Shown piece by piece: positions 33,684 through 42,336 of a stretch of DNA of 64,000 bases (positions are counted from its first letter, which is position 1; the number at the start of each line of letters is the position of its first letter). Both the position numbers and the translations under genes were made by a program. Origin of the DNA: UBA4312 sp040266995 (GTDB lineage Bacteria; Bacillota_I; Bacilli_A; Erysipelotrichales; Erysipelotrichaceae); NCBI GenBank assembly GCA_040266995.1, contig JAWRHV010000010.1, forward strand, positions 1 to 64,000. Direction: 5' to 3'. The notes beneath the pieces are model-generated. The model saw only the letters and a list, made by a program, of their open reading frames with translations, had not been told where the DNA came from and did not search any database.

Positions 33684-34250
33684 TTAGTTTACTTTTTTTA
33701 GGATATTTACTAATGGTTCACCCTTTAAAATCTTGTGCTCCATCGTCTTTTTACAACAATCAAAACGATGGAAGGTTTTTCGGCAATTTTTGACATTTCC
33801 ATACACTTTCCAGTAACCGATCAAAAGACATTCCTTATTGGGCGTGATGAACGCTTTGACGTCCTGGAGCGGATAGCCAAGAAATACACCGATTTCATGA
33901 GGAAACGTTGGTTCACAAAGCCTCTCCTGTAAATGAATCAGAGCATGTTCGATATCAAATACCTCATATCCGTAATCAGAGAGGAATTTTATAATGGAAG
34001 GTTCGGATAAGATATAAGATAGTTTATGAGCGTTGTATACATACACCAGAAAGCTTTGACTGTTTTCTTCCAAAATACATATGTGATACCCAAAAGGAGA
34101 ACATTGATCATTGAAGTAACACATACATTCTTCCAGATTCGGGATCTGTGACTTATAGACCCGAAACAAACTTCCTGTTTTCATATGAGCCAGGGTACAA
34201 GCTCCGTGAATCACTAATTGATGTTGAAATACGATGCCGTTGACTGGCAT
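33684..34250 (-). CDS. DUF3793 family protein
   Basis: 188 residues. The family is recognised by LVIHGACTLAHMKTGSLF near the start and FPHEIGVFLGYPLQDVKAFI with LIGYWKVYGNV in the C-terminal half, followed by CRKTFHRFDCCKK. The function is unknown; in Clostridia, DUF3793 genes often lie beside flavodoxin and iron-uptake genes. Here it follows the flavodoxin by 6 bases. The ribosome site is poor, so translation may depend on coupling. Confidence 0.85.
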   Translation of the reverse strand: MPVNGIVFQHQLVIHGACTLAHMKTGSLFRVYKSQIPNLEECMCYFNDQCSPFGYHICILEENSQSFLVYVYNAHKLSYILSEPSIIKFLSDYGYEVFDIEHALIHLQERLCEPTFPHEIGVFLGYPLQDVKAFITPNKECLLIGYWKVYGNVKNCRKTFHRFDCCKKTMEHKILKGEPLVNILKKVN

Positions 34251-34256
34251 TGCCTA

Positions 34257-34601
34257 TTATAATACGTCTTTGATCGCTTCTACGTCCTGGTCAGTACCGT
34301 CATTTTCCACTTTGTACAATACCGGTACATCATACGTTTCCGCAATAACGTCTCCCGCTTTACAGAAAGCTTCTCCGTAGTCCATGCTGCCACTTACGAC
34401 AACACCGGTCAGATTCTGTGAGTTAGCCATCAGGAAAGTATCCACTTCCATCGGTACATCGCCGAATCCATCCGTATAAGTGAACAATACAAATTCTTCA
34501 TCTACGGTTTCACTGCCGTCATCGATACGGATTGCGTCAAGTCCTAATTTTCCGATCAGAGCTTCAACGTTTCCTGTACGTGATGCATAAACATATTTCA
34601 T
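34257..34601 (-). CDS. NrdI-like flavodoxin
   Basis: Small FMN protein of 114 residues. YASRTGNVEALIGKLG is the phosphate loop; FTYTDGFGDVPMEVDTFL and VVSGSMDYGEAFCKAGDVIA match NrdI, the electron donor that activates class Ib ribonucleotide reductase. However, no nrdE or nrdF lies nearby and the partner is a DUF3793 gene. A general flavodoxin that replaces ferredoxin under iron limitation is therefore equally likely. AGGAGG precedes ATG 34601. Two tandem dyads in the promoter suggest metal control. Confidence 0.8.
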   Translation of the reverse strand: MKYVYASRTGNVEALIGKLGLDAIRIDDGSETVDEEFVLFTYTDGFGDVPMEVDTFLMANSQNLTGVVVSGSMDYGEAFCKAGDVIAETYDVPVLYKVENDGTDQDVEAIKDVL

Positions 34602-34616
34602 TTGGTAATCCTCCTA

Positions 34617-34657
34617 GTTAGATTTATCTAACTGACTATAAGTTAGCATAGTCTAAC
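34617..34657 (-). promoter_or_regulatory. Two tandem 16-bp dyad operators upstream of the flavodoxin
   Basis: Plus-strand GTTAGATTTATCTAAC (34617-34632) and GTTAGCATAGTCTAAC (34642-34657), centres 25 bp apart. The arms GTTAG/CTAAC resemble the sites of DtxR-family metal repressors. They cover the promoter region (TATAGT or TATGCT between them, TTGACT further up) and touch the ribosome site. Confidence 0.75.
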
Positions 34658-34806
34658 CCAAGAGTCAACTGTTTTGCCCTGACTTTTTCAAATTTTTTCT
34701 AATTTCCTTTTTTTCCTATCTTGTCCGGCTTTGGATTTCCCTTCCCTTTTTATTGTTTTTTAATGTCTTTTTATTATATTATATTTTTTATAGAGAGGTG
34801 TGTGTA

Positions 34807-36558
34807 ATGGACAAGAACAAAGAGTTAATGCTGGGTAACAAAGCCGTTGCCCGCGGTCTATACGAAGCTGGTGTCTGCTTTATTTCCAGTTATCCAGGTA
34901 CACCGAGTACGGAAATAACAGAAGAAGCCGCAAAATACGATGAAATTTATTGTGAATGGGCACCTAATGAAAAGGTAGCGATGGAATCAACCTTTGGTGC
35001 CAGTCTAGCCGGTCGCCGTGCTTTCTGCGCGCAGAAACACGTAGGTCTGAATGTAGCCGCCGATCCTCTGTATACTATGTCTTATACAGGTGTAAACGCC
35101 GGAATCGTTATCGGTGTGGCCGATGATGCCGGTATGCATTCATCCCAGAACGAACAGGATAGTCGTCATCATGCGATTGCCGCAAAAGTTCCGATGATCG
35201 AGCCTTCCAACTCGGAAGAAGCCCTGGAATTCACCAAACTGGCCTATGAATTATCCGAACAGTTTGATACACCGGTATTATTGAAGATGTGTACGCGTGT
35301 AGCACACTCACAATCCCTTGTCACCAAGGGGCAGCGAAATGTCCCGGTCAAGGAATATGAAAAGAATATTGCCAAATATGTCATGATGCCGGGAAATGCT
35401 CTGCGTCGTCATCCAATCGTTGAACAACGTACCTTGGATCTTATCGACTATGCGGAAACTTCTCCTTTAAACCGTGTGGAAATGGGTGACACAAGAATGG
35501 GGATCATCACCGCTTCCACATCCTATCAATATGTCAAGGAAGTATTTGGAGACACGGTCAGTGTATTGAAACTGGGAATGACCAATCCTCTGCCGGTCAA
35601 GCTGATCAAGGATTTTGCCAGAAAGGTCGATAAGCTTGTCGTTGTGGAAGAGCTGGATCCGATCATTGAAAATCACGTAAAATCCCTGGGACTGGAAGTA
35701 TCCGGAAAGGATGTCCTTCCGATCCTGAACGAATTCTCCCAGAATCTGGTTGCCGAAGCATTGGGTGAAAAACCACATGTCGGCAAATACAAGCTGGAAG
35801 ATGCCATCCCTCCACGTCCACCGGTAATGTGTGCCGGATGCCCGCATCGCGGATTGTTCTACACATTGAAGAAAAACCGCTGCACGGTATTGGGCGATAT
35901 CGGATGTTACACACTGGGAGCCGTTGCGCCATTAAACGCCATTGAAATGACCTTGTGTATGGGAGCTTCCATTGGTGCCACCCATGGCTTCAACAAGATG
36001 CTCCAGGAAAAAAGCGAACATAATACCGTCGCGGTCATCGGTGACTCTACGTTTATGCATTCCGGCATGACTGGTTTAGCCAATGTAGCCTATAACCAGT
36101 CCAATTCCACGATCATCATTTTGGATAACTCCATCACCGGAATGACCGGCCATCAGCAGAACCCGACAACCGGGTATAATATCAAAGGCGATCCGGCCGG
36201 AAAGATCAACCTGGAGGCGCTGTGCCATGCCATGGGATTTGAGCGTGTCCGTATCGTAGATCCGTATAATCTGACGGAATGCGATCAAGTATTAAAAGAG
36301 GAACTGGCTGCAGATGGACCGTCGGTCATCATCTCTCGCCGTCCATGCGCTTTATTAAAATATGTAAAACACAAAGCACCGTTAAAAGTAAATACCGATA
36401 CATGTGTCGGCTGTAAAGCCTGTATGCAGATTGGTTGTCCGGCCATCTCTATCAAGAACAACAAAGCCTGTGTGGACAATACGTTGTGTGTCGGCTGTGG
36501 TGTTTGTTCACAGATGTGTCGTTTCGGTGCATTTGAATCCACCGCAAAGGAGGTCTGA
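34807..36558 (+). CDS. iorA: Indolepyruvate ferredoxin oxidoreductase, alpha subunit
   Basis: Oxidatively decarboxylates aryl-pyruvates to aryl-acetyl-CoA with ferredoxin. 583 residues. The N-terminal PFOR-like domain starts LMLGNKAVARGLYEAG and has SYPGTPSTEI. The TPP-binding domain has CAGCPHRGLFYTL and GDSTFMHSGMTGL. Two [4Fe-4S] motifs end the chain (CVGCKACMQIGCPAI and CVGCGVCSQMC). Start ATG 34807 follows GAGGTG; the longer upstream frame has no ribosome site. iorB overlaps its stop. Confidence 0.97.
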   Translation: MDKNKELMLGNKAVARGLYEAGVCFISSYPGTPSTEITEEAAKYDEIYCEWAPNEKVAMESTFGASLAGRRAFCAQKHVGLNVAADPLYTMSYTGVNAGIVIGVADDAGMHSSQNEQDSRHHAIAAKVPMIEPSNSEEALEFTKLAYELSEQFDTPVLLKMCTRVAHSQSLVTKGQRNVPVKEYEKNIAKYVMMPGNALRRHPIVEQRTLDLIDYAETSPLNRVEMGDTRMGIITASTSYQYVKEVFGDTVSVLKLGMTNPLPVKLIKDFARKVDKLVVVEELDPIIENHVKSLGLEVSGKDVLPILNEFSQNLVAEALGEKPHVGKYKLEDAIPPRPPVMCAGCPHRGLFYTLKKNRCTVLGDIGCYTLGAVAPLNAIEMTLCMGASIGATHGFNKMLQEKSEHNTVAVIGDSTFMHSGMTGLANVAYNQSNSTIIILDNSITGMTGHQQNPTTGYNIKGDPAGKINLEALCHAMGFERVRIVDPYNLTECDQVLKEELAADGPSVIISRRPCALLKYVKHKAPLKVNTDTCVGCKACMQIGCPAISIKNNKACVDNTLCVGCGVCSQMCRFGAFESTAKEV

Positions 36559-37133
36559 TGATGGAAACAAAGAATATTATGATCGTCGGTGTCGGCGGAC
36601 AAGGTTCCCTGCTTGCCAGCAAGCTGTTAGGACACCTTCTGTTATCCAACGGCTATGATGTAAAGGTATCCGAAGTACATGGTATGTCGCAGCGTGGAGG
36701 CAGCGTCGTAACCTATGTACGTTATGGAGACGCTGTGTATTCTCCTGTTATTGACCAAGGAGAAGCGGACTGTATCGTTTCCTTTGAAGCGTTGGAAGCA
36801 GCGCGCTGTATCTCCTTTTTAAAGGATGACGGTGTCATTGTGACCAACACGCAGCAGATCGATCCGATGCCGGTTATTACCGGTGCCGCAAAGTATCCGG
36901 AAAACCTGATCGAAAAAATGAAAGCGACAGGCGCCAAGGTCGATGCCCTTGACTGCTTGAAGCTCGCAGAAGAAGCCGGTTCTTCCAAGGCGGTCAACAC
37001 TGTCTTGTTAGGTCGGTTATCTCACTATTTTGACTTTGATGAAGAAACCTGGTTTGCGTCGATGGAAGCCATTGTGCCACCAAAGTTTCTGGAACTGAAC
37101 AAAAAAGCTTTTCTTCTCGGAAAAAATGCTTAA
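36558..37133 (+). CDS. iorB: Indolepyruvate ferredoxin oxidoreductase, beta subunit
   Basis: Partner of IorA; carries the PFOR gamma-type domain. 191 residues: MIVGVGGQGSLLASKLLG near the start, SEVHGMSQRGGSVVTYVRYG and the C-terminal NTVLLGRLSHYF. AAGGAGG precedes the overlapping ATGATG start. The neighbouring acyl-CoA ligase and ACT gene are the usual companions. Confidence 0.96.
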   Translation: MMETKNIMIVGVGGQGSLLASKLLGHLLLSNGYDVKVSEVHGMSQRGGSVVTYVRYGDAVYSPVIDQGEADCIVSFEALEAARCISFLKDDGVIVTNTQQIDPMPVITGAAKYPENLIEKMKATGAKVDALDCLKLAEEAGSSKAVNTVLLGRLSHYFDFDEETWFASMEAIVPPKFLELNKKAFLLGKNA

Positions 37134-37177
37134 AATATAATTAAATATTTATATCTAATTAAGGAGGGAGCTTAGAC

Positions 37178-38479
37178 ATGGAAAGATATTACCAGCCGGA
37201 TATTGAATGTGCTTCAAGAGAGACCATCAAATCCATTCAGGATGAAAAACTGATCAAACAAGTCAAACACGTATGGGACAACGTACCCTACTATCGTAAA
37301 AAAATGGAAGAAAAAGGTGTTACACCGGACGATATCCAATCGACCGATGATCTGTATAAACTGCCGTTTTTATCAAAAGCCGACTTACGGAAGGCCTATC
37401 CGTATGGCTTGGTGGGAACACCGTTAGACGATTGTGTCCGTATCCAATCCACTTCCGGCACAACCGGCAAGCGCGTGGTTGCCTTCTATACGCAGGAGGA
37501 CATCGACCTTTGGGAAGATTGTTGTGCACGTGCCATTACGGCTGCCGGTGGCACCAATGAGGATGTATGCCAGGTATCTTATGGCTATGGATTGTTTACC
37601 GGTGGTCCGGGATTGAACGGCGGATCGCATAAGGTCGGCTGTCTGACCATTCCGACAAGCTCCGGCAACACCGATCGTCAGATTATGTTTATCAAAGATC
37701 TGAATGCCACGATTCTGTGCTGTACACCAAGTTATGCCGCCTTCTTGGGCGAACGTATGAAGGAAATGGGCTACGGTCCAAAGGATATTCCTTTAAAAGC
37801 CGGTATTTTCGGCGCGGAAGCCTGGAGCGAGGAAATGCGCAAGGATATCGAAAACACGCTCGGTATCAAAGCGTATGACATCTATGGGTTAACCGAGCTG
37901 TCCGGTCCGGGCGTTGCGTTTGAATGCTCGGCACAGGATGGTATGCATATCAACGAAGACCACTTCCTGGCTGAAATCATCGACCCGGAAACGTTGGAGG
38001 TTCTTCCGGAAGGATCCCAGGGTGAGCTCGTCTTTACTTCCCTGGATAAGAAGGCCTTCCCTCTGTTACGCTACCGGACAAGAGACATCTGTACACTGAC
38101 CCGCGAAAAATGTTCTTGTGGTCGTACACACATCCGTATGAGCAAACCGAAAGGTCGTTCCGATGATATGTTGATCGTGCGCGGTGTTAATGTATTCCCT
38201 AGCCAGATCGAAACCGTTCTGTTGAACCAGGGATATCCTGCCAATTACCAGATCGTTGTAGGCCGTGTCAACAACACGGACACCTTGGATGTTCAGGTGG
38301 AAATGACACCGGAGATGTTCACAGACAATGTAGGTGAAATTGAAGATCGTCAGAAAGAATTAGTCAATGCGTTAAAGTCCATGTTAGGTATTAAAGCGAA
38401 GGTTTCTCTGGTTGCTCCGAAGACGATTGCCCGCAGCGAAGGAAAAGCCGTTCGCGTTATCGATAATAGAAAAATCTAA
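37178..38479 (+). CDS. Phenylacetate-CoA ligase family (AMP-forming)
   Basis: Adenylate-forming enzyme of the PaaK family that links aryl-acetates and CoA. 433 residues. ATP loop QSTSGTTGKRVVAFYT, A5 motif YGLTELSGPGVAFEC, and the C-terminal catalytic-lysine region ARSEGKAVRV. A cysteine set (CTLTREKCSCGRTH) lies near residue 310. Beside iorAB it may run in reverse, making ATP from aryl-acetyl-CoA in amino acid fermentation. AAGGAGG precedes ATG 37178. Confidence 0.94.
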   Translation: MERYYQPDIECASRETIKSIQDEKLIKQVKHVWDNVPYYRKKMEEKGVTPDDIQSTDDLYKLPFLSKADLRKAYPYGLVGTPLDDCVRIQSTSGTTGKRVVAFYTQEDIDLWEDCCARAITAAGGTNEDVCQVSYGYGLFTGGPGLNGGSHKVGCLTIPTSSGNTDRQIMFIKDLNATILCCTPSYAAFLGERMKEMGYGPKDIPLKAGIFGAEAWSEEMRKDIENTLGIKAYDIYGLTELSGPGVAFECSAQDGMHINEDHFLAEIIDPETLEVLPEGSQGELVFTSLDKKAFPLLRYRTRDICTLTREKCSCGRTHIRMSKPKGRSDDMLIVRGVNVFPSQIETVLLNQGYPANYQIVVGRVNNTDTLDVQVEMTPEMFTDNVGEIEDRQKELVNALKSMLGIKAKVSLVAPKTIARSEGKAVRVIDNRKI

Positions 38480-38493
38480 TCGGAGGAAAAACA

Positions 38494-38925
38494 ATGAGTA
38501 TTAAACAAATCTCTGTCTTCCTGGAAAATAAACCGGGAAGGCTTCAAAGAATGACCGGTGTTCTGGCAGCTCACAAAATCGATCTACGTGCTCTGTCTTT
38601 GGCCGAGACCAAGGACTTCGGTATTGCCCGCATCATCGTATCGGACGTTATGGACGCGGTAACCGTCTTAAAAGATGCCGATTTCATCGCCAGCCTGACG
38701 CCGGTGCTGGCGGTTGAAATTCCGGATGAAACCGGTGGCCTGGACAAGCTTCTGAAAATTTTCGCGGAAGCTGGTGTTAACATTGAATATATGTATGCGT
38801 TTTTAGGAAAATCCGACGGAAATGCATATATGATCTTCCGTATCTCGGATACCAAAAACGCCGAAGCGAAACTGACCGCAAACGGTTTAAAGATGTTAAC
38901 GCAGGAAGATATTGAAAGCTTATAA
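38494..38925 (+). CDS. Tandem ACT-domain protein
   Basis: 143 residues made of two ACT domains: QISVFLENKPGRLQRMTGVL starts the first and EAGVNIEYMYAFLG marks the second. ACT domains bind amino acids, so this is probably a sensor or effector for the iorAB-ligase operon. It follows the ligase by 14 bases with GGAGG. A terminator follows. Confidence 0.92.
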   Translation: MSIKQISVFLENKPGRLQRMTGVLAAHKIDLRALSLAETKDFGIARIIVSDVMDAVTVLKDADFIASLTPVLAVEIPDETGGLDKLLKIFAEAGVNIEYMYAFLGKSDGNAYMIFRISDTKNAEAKLTANGLKMLTQEDIESL

Positions 38926-38928
38926 TCA

Positions 38929-38958
38929 AAGAGAGTACAGCGCATGTACTCTTTTTTT
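38929..38958 (+). terminator. Terminator of the iorAB operon
   Basis: AGAGTACA/TGTACTCT stem, 5-base loop, followed by seven T. Confidence 0.88.
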
Positions 38959-39015
38959 ACATTTTCTTTACATACTTATCATCTGTATTTCATTTTCTTT
39001 TTATATACTGCATCC

Positions 39016-39165
39016 ATGATGACTGATCCTTTAAAAAAAGTACTGCTTCTGTTAGGAATCCATCAAGATGACAGAAACATCCCTGTTGAAATCCCCAAAG
39101 AGCCGGATGACCTGTCCGTCACCGGTTTTCAAAACATGCTCCGCAAATCATCCTGTGATGACTAA
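39016..39165 (+). CDS. Small hypothetical protein, 49 residues
   Basis: Possible small gene: begins MMTDPLKKVLLLLGIHQ, polar and acidic after a short hydrophobic patch, no known family. It has no ribosome site, but TATACT lies six bases before the ATG, so a leaderless mRNA is possible. A hairpin terminator directly follows the stop, overlapping the convergent lysR gene. Together these support a real short transcript. The protein may still be spurious. Confidence 0.35.
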   Translation: MMTDPLKKVLLLLGIHQDDRNIPVEIPKEPDDLSVTGFQNMLRKSSCDD

Positions 39166-40049
39166 CGTCCGCCTTTGGTAAAGGACGTTTTTAGTTTCTG
39201 CAGAAATCGTTCCGCAATCGGCGTAAATGCCTGATATCGGTTCCAGGCCAGGTACAGACTGCTTTCCAGTGTCGGTGATAAAGGCACAAAAACAAGCCCG
39301 CTGTCTCTGGACACATCAATGAGATGATCAAAAGTCAATAAATATCCAAGTCCCTCGCGGGCAAATACAGATCCGTTATACGATAGGCGAAACGAGCCTT
39401 CCAGATTCAATTGCGAAAAACGGCTCTTTGCCCACGTTTTTATTTCGGCTTCCCATGCCTGGTCCGAACAGAATAACGGAAGCCCGATCAGATCCTCCAC
39501 ACGTATGGAAGCTTTTTGCGCCAGGGGATCGTCTGTTCGCATCACAACACCCCATACATCCCTTTCCGGAAACGCGATATACTCATATTTTCGACTATCC
39601 GGCAATTCCGCCAAGACCAGAAAATCCAACAACCCCTTATCGAGCTTGTCTGCGATTTGTTCCGTATCCCCGCTGGTAATATGATAATGAAGATTGGGAT
39701 ACTGCTTTTTAAAATCCCGGATGACCCGTGCCAGATATTTGATCTGATATGATTCGGCCATTCCCAGATACAGTTCACCACCGGTGATATCATCCAGTGA
39801 AATAAATTCCTTTTCAATTTTATCTGCCATCGAAACCAGATCCTCGGCTCGTTTTCGAAGCAATATGCCCTCCTCCGTTAAAGAAATGCGAAAACTGTGT
39901 CGGGTAAACAGTTTTTTCCCTAATTCCAGCTCCAATGCCTTTAGCTGCTTGGATAACGTAGGTTGTGTCACATGCAGGATTTCGGCCGCTCTTGTCATAT
40001 TTTCTTCCCTGGCTACCGCCAGAAAATAGCGAAGTGTTCGTATTTCCAT
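39162..40049 (-). CDS. LysR family transcriptional regulator
   Basis: 295 residues. The N-terminal winged helix (MEIRTLRYFLAVAREENMTR, HVTQPTLSKQLKALE) is followed by a substrate-binding domain from about residue 90. AGGAGG precedes ATG 40049. It is divergent from the small gene/hydrolase/aldo-keto reductase operon, its likely target. The intergenic region holds the palindrome ATATTTAAATAT at 40108-40119. Confidence 0.95.
   Translation of the reverse strand: MEIRTLRYFLAVAREENMTRAAEILHVTQPTLSKQLKALELELGKKLFTRHSFRISLTEEGILLRKRAEDLVSMADKIEKEFISLDDITGGELYLGMAESYQIKYLARVIRDFKKQYPNLHYHITSGDTEQIADKLDKGLLDFLVLAELPDSRKYEYIAFPERDVWGVVMRTDDPLAQKASIRVEDLIGLPLFCSDQAWEAEIKTWAKSRFSQLNLEGSFRLSYNGSVFAREGLGYLLTFDHLIDVSRDSGLVFVPLSPTLESSLYLAWNRYQAFTPIAERFLQKLKTSFTKGGR
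39164..39192 (+). terminator. Terminator of the small 39-kb gene
   Basis: AACGTCC/GGACGTT stem followed by five T, inside the 3' end of the convergent lysR gene. Confidence 0.55.
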
Positions 40050-40153
40050 CGTTGCCTCCTGTTATTCCTTTTTAGAATATCATACTATGCGTTATAACCA
40101 TTAGCCAATATTTAAATATCGTTTTATACTGAAACCAACGATGGGAGGAAGCT

Positions 40154-40387
40154 ATGGACCTTGAACAAGTTGAAATCTGTCTGAACGATGCAGGATGCAG
40201 CAAAGAAACGATTTCTCCTATTGTACAAATGTGCCGGGCACAAGATCTGTCTGCAGCCTTACGAATGATGAAACAGAACCGCTGCCGACTGATGGAGGAA
40301 TGGCATGAAAGTGCCAGAAAAATCGATTGTATCGATTATTTGATCCGGCAGACAGAAAAAGAAATAAACGGAGGAAAAACACAATGA
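40154..40387 (+). CDS. Small protein of unknown function, 77 residues
   Basis: Helical, charged, with conserved-looking cysteines in NDAGCSKET and KQNRCRLMEEWHESARK. I recall no named domain. GGGAGG precedes ATG 40154, and the next gene (a hydrolase) overlaps its stop by 4 bases, so it is a real coupled gene. TATACT at 40125-40130 may be its -10. It is probably controlled by the divergent LysR protein. Confidence 0.7.
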   Translation: MDLEQVEICLNDAGCSKETISPIVQMCRAQDLSAALRMMKQNRCRLMEEWHESARKIDCIDYLIRQTEKEINGGKTQ

Positions 40388-41376
40388 TGAAAACCGAAGC
40401 ATTGAAATTAACACAAGAATGGGATAAAACGTTTAAAAAAAGTGAAAAAGTAGATCATGAAAAAGTGACTTTTATCACTCGCTACGGCATTACGTTAGCC
40501 GCCGATCTATATGTGCCAAAGCAGGCCGAAGGCAAATTACCGGCCATTGCGGTATGTGGTCCGTTTGGTGCCGTCAAGGAACAATGTTCCGGACTCTATG
40601 CGCAGAACATGGCCGAAAGAGGCTTTTTGACACTGGCTTTTGATCCATCTTTCTGCGGTGAAAGCGGTGGACAACCTCGTTATATGGCTTCTCCGGATAT
40701 CAACACCGAAGACTTTATGGCGGCTGTCGATTTCCTTTCCTTACATGAAAAGGTCGACCCGGATAAAATCGGTATTATCGGTATCTGCGGATGGGGCGGC
40801 ATGGCGGTCAATACCGCAGCTCTGGATACCCGCATAAAAGCGACCGTCGCAACCACCATGTACGACATGACCCGTGTAAACGCCAAAGGCTATTTTGATT
40901 CCGAAGACAGTCCACAGGCTCGTTATGATAAAAAAGCGGCTCTGTGTGCCCAGCGTCTAGAAGATTATAAAAACGGAGAATACAAGTTAGGCGGAGGTGT
41001 GGTTGATCCACTGCCGGACGATGCCCCGTTCTTTGTCAAGGACTACTATGATTACTACAAGACAGATCGTGGTTATCATGCCCGTTCCCTCAACTCTAAC
41101 GGTGGATGGAATGTGATCGGATGCCAGTCCTTTATCAACCAGCCGATCTTACAATATTCCAACGAGATCCGCAGTGCCGTTCTTCTGATCCACGGCGACA
41201 AAGCGCATTCCTGCTATTTCAGCAAGGACGCCTTTGAAGCGATGACCAAAGACAATCCGTATTCAGAGAATAAAGAGCTGATGATCATTCCGGGGGCCGT
41301 CCATACAGATCTGTACGACCAGATTGATATTATTCCGTTTGATAAGATGCAAAGCTTCTTTGAAGAAAATCTGTAA
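40384..41376 (+). CDS. Alpha/beta hydrolase
   Basis: 330 residues. Alpha/beta-hydrolase fold with an N-terminal strand region ITLAADLYVPKQ. The nucleophile elbow reads GIIGICGWGGMAV, with Cys at the nucleophile position as in dienelactone-hydrolase-like families; the acid is in LLIHGDKAHS and the histidine in PGAVHTDLYD. The substrate is unknown. GGAGG lies 9 bases before ATG 40384, which overlaps the stop of the small upstream gene. Confidence 0.88.
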   Translation: MMKTEALKLTQEWDKTFKKSEKVDHEKVTFITRYGITLAADLYVPKQAEGKLPAIAVCGPFGAVKEQCSGLYAQNMAERGFLTLAFDPSFCGESGGQPRYMASPDINTEDFMAAVDFLSLHEKVDPDKIGIIGICGWGGMAVNTAALDTRIKATVATTMYDMTRVNAKGYFDSEDSPQARYDKKAALCAQRLEDYKNGEYKLGGGVVDPLPDDAPFFVKDYYDYYKTDRGYHARSLNSNGGWNVIGCQSFINQPILQYSNEIRSAVLLIHGDKAHSCYFSKDAFEAMTKDNPYSENKELMIIPGAVHTDLYDQIDIIPFDKMQSFFEENL

Positions 41377-41473
41377 AATGAAGCCAACCACTCTGCGAAG
41401 ATCAGCAATCTGGCTGGTCTTCCTTCTCTTGTTGGGTTGGGGATGTACACCGACGGGTACCAAGGAGGTTTCT

Positions 41474-42301
41474 ATGCCAAAATACACAATAGAGGATATC
41501 CAGCTAAACAGCGGCTATAAAATGCCCGCCCTCGGTCTAGGCACCTGGACACTGTCGGATGAACAAGCGGAAGAATCAGTATATCAGGCCTTGAAAGCCG
41601 GTATCCGCCTGATTGATACAGCGCGTTATTATCAATGTGAAGTGGGTGTCGGAAAAGGGCTGCAAAGAGCCATTGATGAAGGCATCGTTACCCGTGAAGA
41701 TGTGTTCATCACATCCAAGATCATGCCTTCGGACTATGACCGCGCTGCCAAAGGCATCGATGACTCTTTACAGGATCTGCAGATCGAGTACCTGGATCTG
41801 ATGCTGATCCATCAGCCCGGATGGAATGACGAAGCTGTTTATCGTGCCATGGAACAGGCGGTCAAAGATGGTAAGGTCCGTTCCATCGGTATTTCCAATT
41901 ATTATACAAAGGAAGCTGTCGATCAGGTTCTTGCCTATGCAGAGATCCTGCCTGCCGTCATTCAGAATGAAAACCATATATATTATCAGAACGACGAACT
42001 GCAGGCCTATGTACAATCATATGGCATTGTCATCGAATCCTGGTATCCGTTTGGTGGTCGCAGTCACACACAAGATCATTTCAACGATCCAACCATTCGC
42101 TCCATAGCCAAAGCGCACGATAAAACACCGGCACAGATTCTCTTGCGCTGGCACCTACAAGCTGGTTATATTGCGATTCCGGGATCTTCCAATACCGAAC
42201 ACATTCAGGAAAACGCAGATATTTTTGATTTTGAATTGACAGAGGACGAAATGGACCAAATTGCTGTCCTGGATCAAGATCAACGTTATGAAAACTGGTA
42301 A
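41474..42301 (+). CDS. Aldo/keto reductase, with an in-frame lipoprotein-like leader upstream
   Basis: NADPH-dependent carbonyl reductase of the AKR family. From ATG 41474 the catalytic tetrad is Asp48, Tyr53, Lys82 and His113 (LIDTARYY, FITSKI, LIHQPG). AAGGAGG lies five bases before this ATG, so it is the main start. The frame stays open upstream to ATG 41378, and those 32 extra codons read like a lipoprotein signal: basic MKPTTLRRS, a hydrophobic stretch, then LGWGC. A second, membrane-bound form from 41378 is therefore possible, though that ATG has only a weak ribosome site. The hydrolase gene ends 97 bases upstream of 41474. Confidence 0.9.
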   Translation: MPKYTIEDIQLNSGYKMPALGLGTWTLSDEQAEESVYQALKAGIRLIDTARYYQCEVGVGKGLQRAIDEGIVTREDVFITSKIMPSDYDRAAKGIDDSLQDLQIEYLDLMLIHQPGWNDEAVYRAMEQAVKDGKVRSIGISNYYTKEAVDQVLAYAEILPAVIQNENHIYYQNDELQAYVQSYGIVIESWYPFGGRSHTQDHFNDPTIRSIAKAHDKTPAQILLRWHLQAGYIAIPGSSNTEHIQENADIFDFELTEDEMDQIAVLDQDQRYENW

Positions 42302-42336
42302 AAAAAACAGGCGAAGGTATCTTCGTCTGTTTTATT
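42302..42336. terminator. Bidirectional terminator
   Basis: AACAGGCGAAG/CTTCGTCTGTT (one G-T pair) flanked by A on the left and T on the right; serves the aldo/keto reductase and the convergent amidohydrolase. Confidence 0.82.
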
